A stretch of DNA of 64,000 bases from Epiperipatus broadwayi. Lineage: Eukaryota > Onychophora > Udeonychophora > Euonychophora > Peripatidae. How positions within the stretch are numbered: position 1 is the stretch's first letter; every line of letters begins with the position of its first letter. Both the position numbers and the translations under genes were made by a program. Below are positions 23,326-34,799 of the stretch, piece after piece. The notes under the pieces are model-generated. The model was not told where the DNA came from. It was given only the letters and a program-made list of their open reading frames with translations, and made no database searches. The stretch covers positions 2,337,438 to 2,401,437 of the forward strand of contig JAQFVV010006340.1 of NCBI GenBank assembly GCA_028023455.1, read 5' to 3'.

Positions 23326-23924
23326 TGTAAATAATATTTTTAAATAAAATTAATATAATTATTAATAAAAAAGTTGATGGGAACACATTTACACATATTT
23401 TAACAATTGGGTATTCACTCACATAATCACTGAAGCAGTTATTGTAAGAAAAATCTAACTATCATATTTTTTATTAAAATAAACAGCAAAATATCTGATG
23501 ACTGTTTTTGCAATTAATTAGTCTGAGGTTGACTTTCTCTATTTTTTAATAAGTTTTTTTTTCTTTTAGAGAAACATAAAAGATTAATCTGTCAAAAAAA
23601 ATTATGATCTCTTATTTTTTTATGTCAATATTATTTTCAAGTATGTTCTAAAATTTTGTAAAACTGTTAGCATTACTCTTAGAAAATATTTTTTTATACA
23701 AAAGTACATCAAATTTGAAAGTAATCATAAAAGAAAGAGGAATTATATGTAGGTTTAACATTCATCAAATACATTTTATTTATACAGATAAACATGTATA
23801 AAACTTAGAGAACAAATATGGCTGCTGCAATATTATAAAGTTTGCGATTTTTCTGTTTTTTGTTTGTAATATATAACAAATTTGAACTCAGACTTTTACG
23901 TGACCATCAACTCTCCATGCCATC
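23326..23924. other. A+T-rich stretch, nothing recognised
   Basis: No feature could be supported. Confidence 0.5.
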
Positions 23925-24235
23925 TCATATTGCTGATCCACCTAATCATACATATGTTCAAAAGATAAAATAATCACCAATATATGTATTTCATGCTAAA
24001 CCAGCAATCATCAGTTGGTCCAGATTACTATCTTGACACATATGTGCAATCAGTGCTCAGCTTATATTGAGATAGCCAATCTTCATACTTTAATGGACAG
24101 GCTTCAAACTACTCCAACCCACAACTCTTCAGCCATCCATTTCATTGAAAATCCACTTGGAATGTTCAAAGCCCTCATTACTAGCATGATTGTCATCCTA
24201 CCCATGTTGACCATTTAGTCATTTTGTCCTCTCAT
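23925..24235 (+). repeat. Dispersed repeat R2, copy 1
   Basis: Diverged direct match to 33862-34128. Shared landmarks include 'aatatatgtatttcatgctaa', 'atcagtgctcagcttatatt', 'taatggaca', 'tcattgaaaatc' and 'tacccatgttgac'. It is less A+T-rich than its surroundings. A 67-codon open frame here is not conserved in the other copy. Probably a SINE or a non-autonomous DNA element; class not determined. Confidence 0.65.
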
Positions 24236-24770
24236 GTACTGGAGAATAATGCATTTACATGCATATAGTTTGTTTAATTAGATTTTTGTTTGTTTGTTTA
24301 CATCCATCTTTTATTGGGGATGACATAACTCACATCTCCACTGTAAATAGTTTCATTTGTTATAAATAAATTGTAACCAACCATTATCTGTTTATTTTAA
24401 AATTTTATTTCATTATTTTTCTGCTAAGATTTAATTTCTGCACTGTCAGTAAATGGATCTTCAGTTGATGATGAGTCATTAATAATTTGAATTTCACATT
24501 TCTTGCTTTGTATGCAGTAGTTTGAAGACATCACTGGACCTAAAATCAAAGATTATTTATGAATAAATTTTGATGCAAGGACAGATAAAACGCATCATAT
24601 TATATTTGTAATGAACTACTTATTAAAATATAAATCTATAACACATGGAACAATTATCTAACTAAAAATTCAGAATATTTCTTTTTTATTACACTACATT
24701 TTATGTTCATTTTAATAGAAGAAAATTAACATTAAGAAAACTGTGATGTGTATTTTCTTGGAGAATTGGA
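24236..24770. other. Unassigned stretch
   Basis: A+T-rich with no repeat partner or gene seen. It ends at a (TA)n tract that borders LTR F. Confidence 0.5.
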
Positions 24771-25651
24771 TATATATATATATATTGAAACGATAACTTT
24801 CCAAGCCCCTATCGTTTCACCATCAAACCTAATGACACTCTTATCTGTGCTAAGTTCGAACCTATTTAAATGTTAATAAATCTAAAATTCGCTCATGTCC
24901 ATATAAACAGTATTATATATTTGCATGCAAACAAACGCTATAATTAGATAGGATTAGTAAAATTATAGCGTACTGAATTTATGTAATATTTCTAAAAATA
25001 TTCATTATATTATTTAAGTTAAGAGTAAATTATTAATTTTGTTGTTTAATATTGTAATTTCGTATGTGGATATATAATCTGTGCTATATAGAAGAAAGAC
25101 ATGATTTAAAATATGTAAAAGCCATTATCTAAAAATACTATTAAATGTTTCTTTAAAAATTGTTAAAAGATTTCTTGTTTTAAATATATTTCAGGGAAAA
25201 GTTTCGCAAAAATATATTTAAAAGCTATATCAAAATATGTTTGTAAATTATTTTTAATAAATATGTTAAAAATGTTTTCATTTTAAAAAAATGTTAAAAG
25301 GTTGTTTTTAAATAGAAAGAGTTTCTATTATATGTAAGATTAAAAATAAAAGCTGGTCAAGTAATTAAAAGATTTTTGATTGTAAACAAGTGTCATTAAC
25401 GACCACACCTGGAATTCGTAAAAAGTAAAACTAGTTCAAAATTTACTAATTAAAATCCCCTTAGATAAGATTAAGTTATTTTAAAATCTAAATTGGACAA
25501 TTGTTTGCAATGAAAAATCTTAATTATAATAATAGCTTATGGAATGTTTCTAACATAAGTTATCTAAGATTTGGATTATAAATTGAAAGTTATTTAATTA
25601 AATTCCTGAGTTTAGTGAGTCTTGAGGCGATAGATTCCAATAAGGAAAACA

Positions 25652-25660
25652 TATAAATAC
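25652..25660 (+). promoter_or_regulatory. TATA box in LTR F
   Basis: TATAAATAC about 865 bases into the LTR, with a GC-richer transcribed-looking region downstream. Confidence 0.4.
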
Positions 25661-25785
25661 TCTGTATTTTTAACAGAGATAGACAGCCATATTGTTAGTG
25701 AGAATTGCAGCCAGTATTCACAAATGTTAATGTTTAACATGTCCGGCTAAAAGCGGGCATCTTGTTGCTCTTACTCTGCAGGAGA

Positions 25786-25971
25786 ATGGGGTTTCTTTCG
25801 TCAAAATGCCTAAACCACCATCATGCCGCTAGCAGAGATCAGCCTAACAGAATGGGAAAGATGATGCCACCAGCCACCAGTAAAACTCACCAAAACTACA
25901 GCCAAGAACTTGCAGTCCAGATTATTAATACCGGTACTGTTTTATTTTTCAAACCGCAGAGCTCTGTGTAA
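25786..25971 (+). CDS. Small ORF inside LTR F, possible myristoylated peptide
   Basis: 61 codons from the ATG at 25786. It opens MGFLSSKC, which fits the N-myristoylation pattern (Gly2, Ser6, Lys7) with Cys8 available for acylation. A pyrimidine run ending TCTGCAG at 25781 just upstream looks like a splice acceptor. It lies about 130 bases downstream of the TATA box. No homologue is recognised and no second copy is available to test constraint, so this may be chance. Confidence 0.3.
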   Translation: MGFLSSKCLNHHHAASRDQPNRMGKMMPPATSKTHQNYSQELAVQIINTGTVLFFKPQSSV

Positions 25972-27800
25972 TTCTGTGTAAATGTAAATAATATCTATAT
26001 AAGTTAGCTAACTTTCTTTTAAAATAATGATAAAGCTAAATGTAATCAAAACTTAGAATCCATTTAATATTTTTAATATGTCAATTGCTATCAAAATTTA
26101 ATGTGTTAAAGTTTAAATAATCTGACTTATTTATATTTTCCTTTCATTTAAAGTCCATTATAAGTGTCTAATTTAAAGTTATATCACTGTGGTTGTGTCT
26201 ATATTTCTTTGCTTATTTTAAATGCTTATTATATTTTATATGCCAATATTTCGAAACAGTAGGCATTTATTTTCATGTTTTAAGAAGATATTTGAAAATC
26301 TTCACGTAATTTATTTATAGCATCAACTTTCTGCGCTGTTTCAAAATCCTACTTTTTTTATTATTTAAATGATTTAATATGTGAAATGTGGCTCTTTTAT
26401 AATCAACCATTTAAAAACTTAACCTTATAAGTTTATTTAGAATTAAATTTAACATTGATCATATTTATAAGTATATTTGACATTTAAATTCTTAAGTCCA
26501 TAGAAATATACTTTCCCTCCTTAAATATTTATTATCTATGAGTAACTGAATAGATCGAGCCTGTCAAAGTACAGATGTAATAATATTCCCTTTTGTAGCA
26601 TAGACATTTATTATCAGGCTACGCAAGAATTGGTCCCAATTTGATAGAGCTAATATGCTATTAACTCGTATTTCATAGTATGAAATATACTATTCTTTGC
26701 TTGGCGGATGTGATATTATTTTATAAAATTATTCTCGTTTTGCTGCTATACATAATATACGTATCTCAAGATGGAGCTACGGCATTGCCAGCACATCTTC
26801 TCTTATAGGTAGAGCAGTAGCGAAGCCTGAGTGAAGGCCAGGTTAGCATGTAAGTCCCCCGCCATTCCTGAACAAAATGTTCCTTTTCATGCAGCATTGC
26901 AATCGGTTACAGGGTACCGACGTTTGTCGCAAGAACCCTGAAGTTATTTCATCCATTCACAGAGTGACTTTTCCTATTATTGTTTACCTGTGCCATAGTG
27001 CATTGGTAAAATCTTATGCAGCCAACTCTCCCACCTTAACATAACGCTTTCAGCATTCTGAAATTTTCTCTCGAAAGCCATGTTCGATCGATCATTACTT
27101 GAGCTGGTTTATGCGCTCGTTATTAAATTATATTGTATATTTTAGTAAATAAATTCATGATCAAAGTTCAATATAATTATTTATATAACAGCCACCAATG
27201 TAATAGGATTTGGCTTATCGAGATTTATAGGCATAACGTAATGAATAATTATGTATCAATTGTAAACAATTCCTAAGATGGGCACATGTTAAACTCATCT
27301 ATGAAATTTAATGATTACTTATGTAAAATGATTTTGAATTACCAACTGTTTGCGTACATTCTACACTGAATGCTATTGTAAATAAGTGATATATATAGAT
27401 ATGAGTTGTAAATAATTATATAATTAATTTAATGTATTTCGTTCTCTGTCTCGTTATTGATCTAATTCAATCCAATTCCAATTATCATTTATAGCCTATA
27501 TATGTGAAAACTATGCATTAAGTTAAATTAGATTAGTGATATATTTTAGTCAATTAAGAACCTCTCTTTTAATTATCAGAGTCTTATTGCTTCTCTGTGA
27601 CCTATGTTGGCCATGTGGAAAGAGATATACTATGTGTAATTTCAAGGTGGTCATTCGTAGGGTCTTGAGTCTTGGAATCCTGGCTTACAAGTTGAAGTGT
27701 GGTCAGACTTGGGATGTCACAGTCCTAGTCTGGTCAGCTTCGGTCTCTTTTGCTTGGATTCTGAATTCTGTTATGCGAATGTACAAACTTGACTGTTACA

Positions 27801-27824
27801 ATATATATATATATATATATATAT
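27801..27824. repeat. (TA)n flanking LTR F
   Basis: Alternating TA directly after LTR F. A 16-base perfect palindrome, AAGTGAAGCTTCACTT, follows near 27831. Confidence 0.85.
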
Positions 27825-29110
27825 GTACCTAAGTGAAGCTTCACTTGTTTTCAAGAGGTGAGCAAGGTTATCTTAGCTTAACCTTTTGTTTGAAATTTTC
27901 GGATTTTTAAAAAAAAAATGATAAAAATGAAAGTTAACTTAGTTAATGAGTAAAATAGGATAATCTTATGTAGTATTATAATAATTGTTAAATATTTATG
28001 GAATTATGTCTAAATATTTCAATAGTATATGTGAGTTAGTTTGATAAGGGATGTCAGACAATAATTTGAATTAAATGAAATATCAGAAATAGTTGTGAGA
28101 TGATAAATTATATTAAATGTATTTTAAAGTAACTATTGTGTAATTCATTTTAATGTCTAAATTATAATAATTAGATATTGTAAATAAATGTTTTAAATAG
28201 TATAAAGTAATAAGTTTAAAAATAATCTGTAAATTTTAATTAAAACAGTAATAATATTTATTAGATGTAATTTAGATTAGCGTTTCACTTATAAAGTTAT
28301 TTTGAATTAAATATTCATTAATATTTTTATTTTTGTAGTTTTAACAATAACTTTTAAACAATTAGTGTGAGGTCATCTGTATGTGAGAATATGTATGTGC
28401 ATGTAAGAAAGACATGTAAATATAGGAATAAAAAATAATTAATTCCAATATTGATTTAAAAAACAAATGAATGGATAAAGTTATTAAAGTTAAATATTTA
28501 AAAGTTTAATAAAAAGGGATAGCGCTGAATTTTATATTTATTGCTATTGTGTTTTATAAAAATATTATTTAAGAATATTATATATTTGTTAATAATGAAT
28601 TTTTGACTTTGCAGCTGTTGAGTCACGTGGTTTGGTATAATTATTTCAATTACATCATTAAATCCATTTTGAAGCTGAACTGTGAAGGGTAAAGTTTAAT
28701 AAAAAATAATTTTATTGATTTTCAAGCCAATTGACATAAAAAGTGGGAGTATTAGAGATTATCAGATATAAATATTAATCCAGGATTCATTCAAGGGCTT
28801 TCTTATTTTGTTTTTGCATGTGGCTCAATCTTAATTTTTTTCTTTAATAAAAGTTGCAATTTGCTTTAAAACATTATACTTTATTTTTAAAAGTAAAAGT
28901 ATATTTTTAAAACAATTATTTAAAATGATCTTGCAGTAATGAATTGTTAAATTTAAAGAGGTAACCATTTTCTGATATTCTAATTTCAATTGGAACATGA
29001 AATTATAGTAAAAAAATGTTTGGAGGAAATTTAGTGTTCTTATCTCATGTGTGTTGTATCTGTTTGTTTTTCTTTATTTGAAAGTAAAAGTAAAATTAAA
29101 GCATAAATTA

Positions 29111-29113
<3 letters not shown>

Positions 29114-29190
<77 letters not shown>
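29114..29190. repeat. (TA)n microsatellite
   Basis: About 38 uninterrupted dinucleotide units. Neither side shows an LTR-like TG or CA edge. Confidence 0.95.
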
Positions 29191-29194
<4 letters not shown>

Positions 29195-29549
29195 CTAAAC
29201 ATTCTGATGTACTGAACTATTGTAGCTGTAGGATACTTAGTCTTTATCCTATTAAATTAAAAATATACATGAGGAAAAAAAAATTAAAAGACATTGATAA
29301 TTTTAAAAAAAACATTATAATGAAAAATGTGTCAGCTTCCTTGTAAATTAAAATTGACTTTAAATTTGATGCTTCACTATTCATACCTGATATTCACATT
29401 TAAATATGCTCTTCAATAATAATGCTAGTTCCTAAAAGTAAATTTACAAAAGAAAAATATAATTACATTAAGTTAAAGAATTGAATATCGAATTTTTCTA
29501 ATGTCCAACTTTAAAATTTATTGTATATGAGATAGTAATTATCTTATTC

Positions 29550-29600
29550 TGGAAAGTGTTGGACAAAAATGTTTTAGGCTACATTTAATTAAGGATGAAC
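29550..29600 (+). repeat. Possible SINE relic
   Basis: 'ctggaaagtgttggac' followed by 'aaaatgtttt' and 'catttaatta' recalls the middle of tRNA-derived SINEs common in cephalopods. The match is short and from memory, so weak. Confidence 0.25.
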
Positions 29601-32600
29601 TTACAAATAATGATTAACTAAAAAGTTATTACTTATACCTTGACCTGAATGGAAATAATTAGTTTTAACTAATTGCAAATAGAGAATAATATGTATTATA
29701 AAATAATAATTCTTGTTTGATGCCCATCAGTAGGAAAATAAGTTATTTGGAAACAAAACATCAAAATAATCTACAAATATTATTAATGAACTCCTATCTG
29801 TCAAATACATAGTAAATTGTTATATTTGCCATTACTTATAATTAACTTTGTGACAGTTAATCTTAGCTCATAAACCAAGGAATGTCTTTAATTATAAAAG
29901 AAGTCTACTCTTATGTTTAAAATAGTAAAAAAAAATTTGTTTAAAATAAAACACATCTTTAAATAGTATATAAAAAAATATTTTTAAAAAAAAAATGCAT
30001 TTAAAAAAATGTGTTTCCCTAAAAGAGAATGATGAAATTTAAATAAATCTATATATTATTATTATTCTGCATTTGAACCCGGGATTCAATAAAAAATGTA
30101 CTCAACTGAAGAATTTATTTTTCCAATGCTGGCTTTTGCTTATGCTTATTCTTATTATTTAAATATTTAAAATTATCTTTAAAGATAAAAGAAAGTGAAA
30201 GTATTATCTTAAAGAACTATTGAACATTTTTGTTTTGGAAATCATTGCCATGTTTCATAAATGTTTTCACTGAAGCTTCGAACTCAGATAGATAAATTAG
30301 CCTGAATAAATTATCTACATATTTTAAACAGAAAAACCATTACGGAGCTGAAATATGAACTTCAGTTACTGTATTATCATTATTTTTTATCGTCTGTTTC
30401 ATTGGTTTTAAAAAAATAAAACCATAAAAAAATATTTATGCTATATATTTTGTGTAACACTTTTTGCATAAATATACCAGGTAAACTAGGGTTATAATGT
30501 AAAACTTAATGGGTTATTAGAATAGGTGAATATTTTGCCATTCTTAGGTAAATTTTATTTTATTTATTAAGCATTTCACAAGTTAGTTTCTATTTGATAA
30601 TTTCATTTATAGAGAATTAAATATCATAGTCTGTTTATTATGGGGGATGTTTCACTCATTTCATTTTAAATCTACCCAAGCAGTTTATCAGAGAGTTTCC
30701 ATTCATTTGTTTTATGAGTGCTGTATGAATAATAACTACAAATATTTTTATATGCATTGAGAATTAATATTCTCACATTTAACTTGTAATCTTTTTAAAA
30801 GTCCACTAGTCACTATATTTTAGTATTGAATATTTTATTATGTGTGCATTGTGCCTTGCCTAGAATTTTATATGCATATAATTTTAAAGCATTTGTCATA
30901 GTAGTCACTTGACACAGTGTGCTTTGTTGGTTCAAACATTAAATATACATTTTGTATTTTTAAACTTCTTAGGAATAACTTAGTTAATTCAGGTGAAGTA
31001 TATATCTTGCTATTAGTTAGTAATTGTCAGCTTCATATATGTAAACTTAGTTAATAATTTTGAGTATGTTTATAGAGTAGACAAAGTTTTCCATCCTTAT
31101 TGTATTGTATTTTCATGAATTGATAGTGCTTGTCCCTAAAGAGGGTTGTTGTATTTTTTAGTGATGATGATCACATTTATAAGCATTAGAAGTCCCATGA
31201 TAGAGGATTGTGCTTTCCTGGTGCATCTTTCTTGTTTCCAGATGTACTGTAGACAAGTTCCAGGCATCTCAGTTTCTGCCTCAAAGTTAGGTATTTTTGA
31301 AAGCCACCACATTCTTTTCCAGCTCTGAGGAGCCTATTTATTTTTATATTTTAGCCTATCATTCATGATGACTTTATGCTAATTCCACCACAGTAGGCGA
31401 TGTTGCATATGTTTTAGATTTGTAATAACAAGATATGTTTGTTTGAGAAACTTTGTGTCTTCATGTAGCAATAGCTATTTTTAATGCTTGTAGTTATATA
31501 AATGTTTGAATTGTGTTGATATGATAGTGTTATCATCCACAAGCTAACCAACAATAAGTTCTATTTATTTTTAAGTATGTTAAATATATGCATCTGGTAT
31601 GTGTGGCAATTCACACATACTAATTTTAATATTTTCATACAGAGTTTTGCTGCTGGATTTGTAAGTCTGTTACATTTTTTTTTAATTTTAAAACATTGAG
31701 GATAATAGTTTTATGTGGACAAAATTTATTTAAAAGTGTATAAATGATCTCCAATGAGTAAATACACATGTACCTAAATTTAGTTTAATTTTAAAATTAG
31801 CTTAGTCTGATTTAAATATGTATCACTAGCTATAATATTAGTTATGTCAGTATAATTGGTAGTAGTTTTTCAAATATATGCTTAATATGCTTTTCCAGCT
31901 TAGCGTTTAAGCTTAGGGTTTTAAAAAAACAACATCTTAGTTATGTGTTATTCTGATTGCTGGATAACATCATAGTGTTATGAATTATTCCAATTAAAAG
32001 TAGAATTGTGTTTATTAAATTCAGATAATTGCAATTAAAGTTTAAAGATTTTGAAATCTCTAATTGTTAAAAGAGATTAAAATCTAGTAGTGAATAACCT
32101 TTGTGTGCTATTATGTATAATTATATTATTTTATTAGTTTATTTATTAGAATAAACAATGTAAAAAAGTTTAAAGAGGGACACTCAAAAACAGTAACTAA
32201 AGAAGTTGTGTATTATTGTAAATCAAATAAAGTTGTCGAAAGTCAAAATGCTTACAATAGGTTCCAGCGCTAGGTTGGCAATGTTTGTGTTCCATTTAAA
32301 TTGTAAACACTTTCTTATTTTTCTCAATAAACTAACTTATTACTATTTCAAAAAGTTTTGTTTTGTTTGTTTTACTTTTATATGAAAATATTATTGTCTT
32401 GGATTCCAAATTCACAAAATCTTAGGTTTCCAAAATTTATTAAATTTTCAACTCAAAAGTTCACAAATACATTATAAGTTAATTAAATATATATTTGATA
32501 TTGGTTTTAAAATTATAAAGTCATGCTAAATTAAGTGATTCTTAGATTGAATCACAATAACAGATAATTGCATTATATCAGATAATTAGTTAAATGCTTA

Positions 32601-33279
32601 ATTGAAAGTTTATTTTTAAATTATCAGTATATCTTCTCAGATTAAAGATTATGCAATATGAGATTAAGAATATTAGTACGTCAGAAGAATATTTTTATTT
32701 ATTATTTTAAAAGCTGCACATTATCTTATATTTACTGCACTTTGTCTATCATTATCTTAAACCTTATATGTCTAAAGAATTTTAATCCATCTGCATTTGA
32801 GGTCTTGAGTAAGTTGTCTGTGAGTATGGGAAAGGCATTAAAAGGATCCTTGCTCTCTTCTTTGCTAGAGTAATGTTTTGGATAATAGGCCATTATTAAT
32901 TTAAATTTAAATTGATTTATTACATCTTTGAATTAATATTTATTTTATTATTCTAAGATTGGACCATAAAGTAATTATTTATGGTCAGCCAAGATAACTT
33001 ATTTATTTTATTCACTCTAGTAAATATTTATTAAGTAAGTTAAATTTTTATTTTCCACAAGACTCTTGTTGCCTTATTAAATATAATTTAGTAAAATAAT
33101 CTTTCACAATCAAGGTATCATTTTTTTTTATTCAGAGTGTGTGTGATCTGTTGGTAGGACTATTCTAATAACTATTAATTAATGATTTTAAATAATCTTT
33201 TGTATGGTTTAGTAGTAGATTATTAGTATGCCATAATGATTATAGATGCACTAGTTTTGGATTTGGTCTCTATCTGATT

Positions 33280-33802
33280 GTACATCTTTGAATCATCATC
33301 TCTTTTCTTAAATTTTATTGTAACTCCACTGAGCCAAGTCATTAAAAGTCTTTCATTTCATTTCTTTTCATATCATTTTTCATCTCTCTTTCACATTTCT
33401 TCTATAATCTCATCCATTTCAAATCATTTCGTTTTTTCTTCTCCTTCCATCTCTCACCACCATGTATCATTTCTATTCCTTTCATTTCTTTTCATCTTTT
33501 CTTCTCTCTCTTTCATTATCATCTTTCTCTTTATAATTTCATTTCTAATCTAATCTTTTCTTTCTTTTCTTTTTCTTTCCTCCACTCTTCTCTCTCTCTC
33601 ATTTTTGTAAACTTTTCTTTTTCCTTCTTTTTTTCTCTTTCCCCCTTTCTTCTCTCTCTCTCTTTCTCTCATGTTCGTACACTTTTCTTTTTCCTTCTTT
33701 CATTTTTTCCTTTACCCTCTCTCTTTCTCTCTCTCATTTTTGTTCTCTCTTCTTTTCCTTTTCTTTCTTTTCCTTCCACCCCCTCTCCTCTTTTATTTTC
33801 GT
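33280..33802 (+). repeat. Pyrimidine-rich low-complexity tract
   Basis: About 520 bases in which the plus strand is dominated by C and T, first as 'tcatttctttt'-like runs and then as CT-rich runs from 33550. It could form triplex DNA. Frames of 91-103 codons on both strands are products of composition. It ends TTCGTTACA followed by ATATAT, the same junction as several LTRs here. Confidence 0.85.
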
Positions 33803-33861
33803 TACAATATATATAATCCATCTTATATAACTGATATATATATATATATATATATATATCA

Positions 33862-34128
33862 CATACATCCGAAAAATGATCTCCAATATACATATTTTGT
33901 GCTGAACCCATACTCATTAGCTGGTCTAAATCACTATCTCTCACACATATATACATCCAATGCTCAGTTTATATTAAGGTAGCAAATCTTTAACTTTTAA
34001 TGGACAATCTTTTCCACTTTTTAAATTTTAGCCATCTATATCATTGAAAATCTGAATATAGAATGCTCAAAACCCTTGATGATGCCAATATTATTATCAT
34101 ACCCATGCTGACTTTAAATCAATCTGAT
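33862..34128 (+). repeat. Dispersed repeat R2, copy 2
   Basis: Direct, diverged partner of 23925-24235, in the same orientation. A (TA)n at 33836-33860 lies immediately upstream. Confidence 0.65.
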
Positions 34129-34209
34129 CCTTCACAGATAGAACTTTAGTACCTCCACTTAATAATGCAGAAGAGAGATGAGCAGAATACAGGTTGAATA
34201 TGTAATTTT

Positions 34210-34211
<2 letters not shown>

Positions 34212-34280
<69 letters not shown>
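34212..34280. repeat. (TA)n microsatellite
   Basis: About 34 dinucleotide units between repeat R2 and a small hairpin. Confidence 0.95.
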
Positions 34281-34282
<2 letters not shown>

Positions 34283-34297
34283 TATACTAAACAATAT

Positions 34298-34391
34298 AAT
34301 TATAAAAGACTTAAACTCAGACTTTCAAACTTCTTATAACTATGAATAGCTATAGGGAGTTTAAAAGTCTGAGTTCAAATCCTTTATAATT
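34298..34391. repeat. Hairpin repeat, possibly tRNA-derived
   Basis: Arms of about 40 bases, 34298-34337 and 34353-34391, pair with few mismatches ('aattataaa', 'actcagactttcaaac'). The right arm includes GAGTTCAAATCC, close to a polymerase III B box, but no tRNA cloverleaf could be drawn. Confidence 0.6.
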
Positions 34392-34441
34392 ACATTAAGT
34401 TTAGTTTTAAAACATACATGTATTTAAATATATATATATAT

Positions 34442-34797
34442 ATGAAAAACAAAAAAAAACAACTTAAACTTGCTAACACTTGTATTTATGATCAATAGAT
34501 GTCATTTTACCAAAAACACCATCAAAGCGTATGTTTGTTTACATAAATGTCAGAGTAAGCATTCACTATCTCTTCCATTAGTTTCACCTTCAGATCATGA
34601 TTTCAAGCTGATTTGCTATCATCAGTAAAGGATAGGAATAAGAAACTAGATCTAAAGACTAACTCTGAGGGTTTATGAAACACTTTCTATTCAGCTTGCA
34701 AGTGTAATGTCTTCAAACTCAGCATAGCAAGCCAGATAGCTATATGGGTCTGATATCAGTTCAGTATCACCACATAGTAGAAGCCTCTGCAATATAT
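34442..34797 (-). repeat. Dispersed repeat R1, copy 2
   Basis: Inverted partner of 95-478, bordered on the left by a short (TA)n. The copies differ by scattered substitutions and small indels. Confidence 0.75.
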
Positions 34798-34799
34798 AA

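Larger units (their letters stand above)
24786..27800 (+). repeat. Solo LTR F (3.0 kb)
   Basis: Starts TGAAACGATA right after (TA)n and ends CTTGACTGTTACA right before (TA)n. Element C has LTRs with the same kind of start (TGAAACAG) and end (TTGACTGGTACA), so the two look related. TATAAATAC at 25652 gives a plausible promoter. The interior shows no retroelement proteins and no second copy flanks it, so a solo LTR left by LTR-LTR recombination fits best. A more balanced-composition island lies at about 26750-27120. The boundaries rest on TG...CA form and (TA)n flanks, not on a duplication. Confidence 0.5.
27850..33270. other. Long A+T-rich stretch, no gene recognised
   Basis: Intergenic or intronic. 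It contains a long (TA)n at 29114-29190, short possible SINE relics near 29554 and 30065, and slightly GC-richer patches near 31150-31330 and 32650-32880 that hold open frames of 60-71 codons with no recognisable motif. Confidence 0.5.

Noticed and set aside
30065-30140. GGGTTCAAATGC on the minus strand near 30075, possible SINE or tRNA
   Set aside because: Only a short tRNA-like motif; no full structure and no second copy in the window.
33278-33982. Frames of 91-103 codons on both strands
   Set aside because: Produced by the CT-rich tract and (TA)n; Ser/Phe/Leu and Tyr/Ile runs only.
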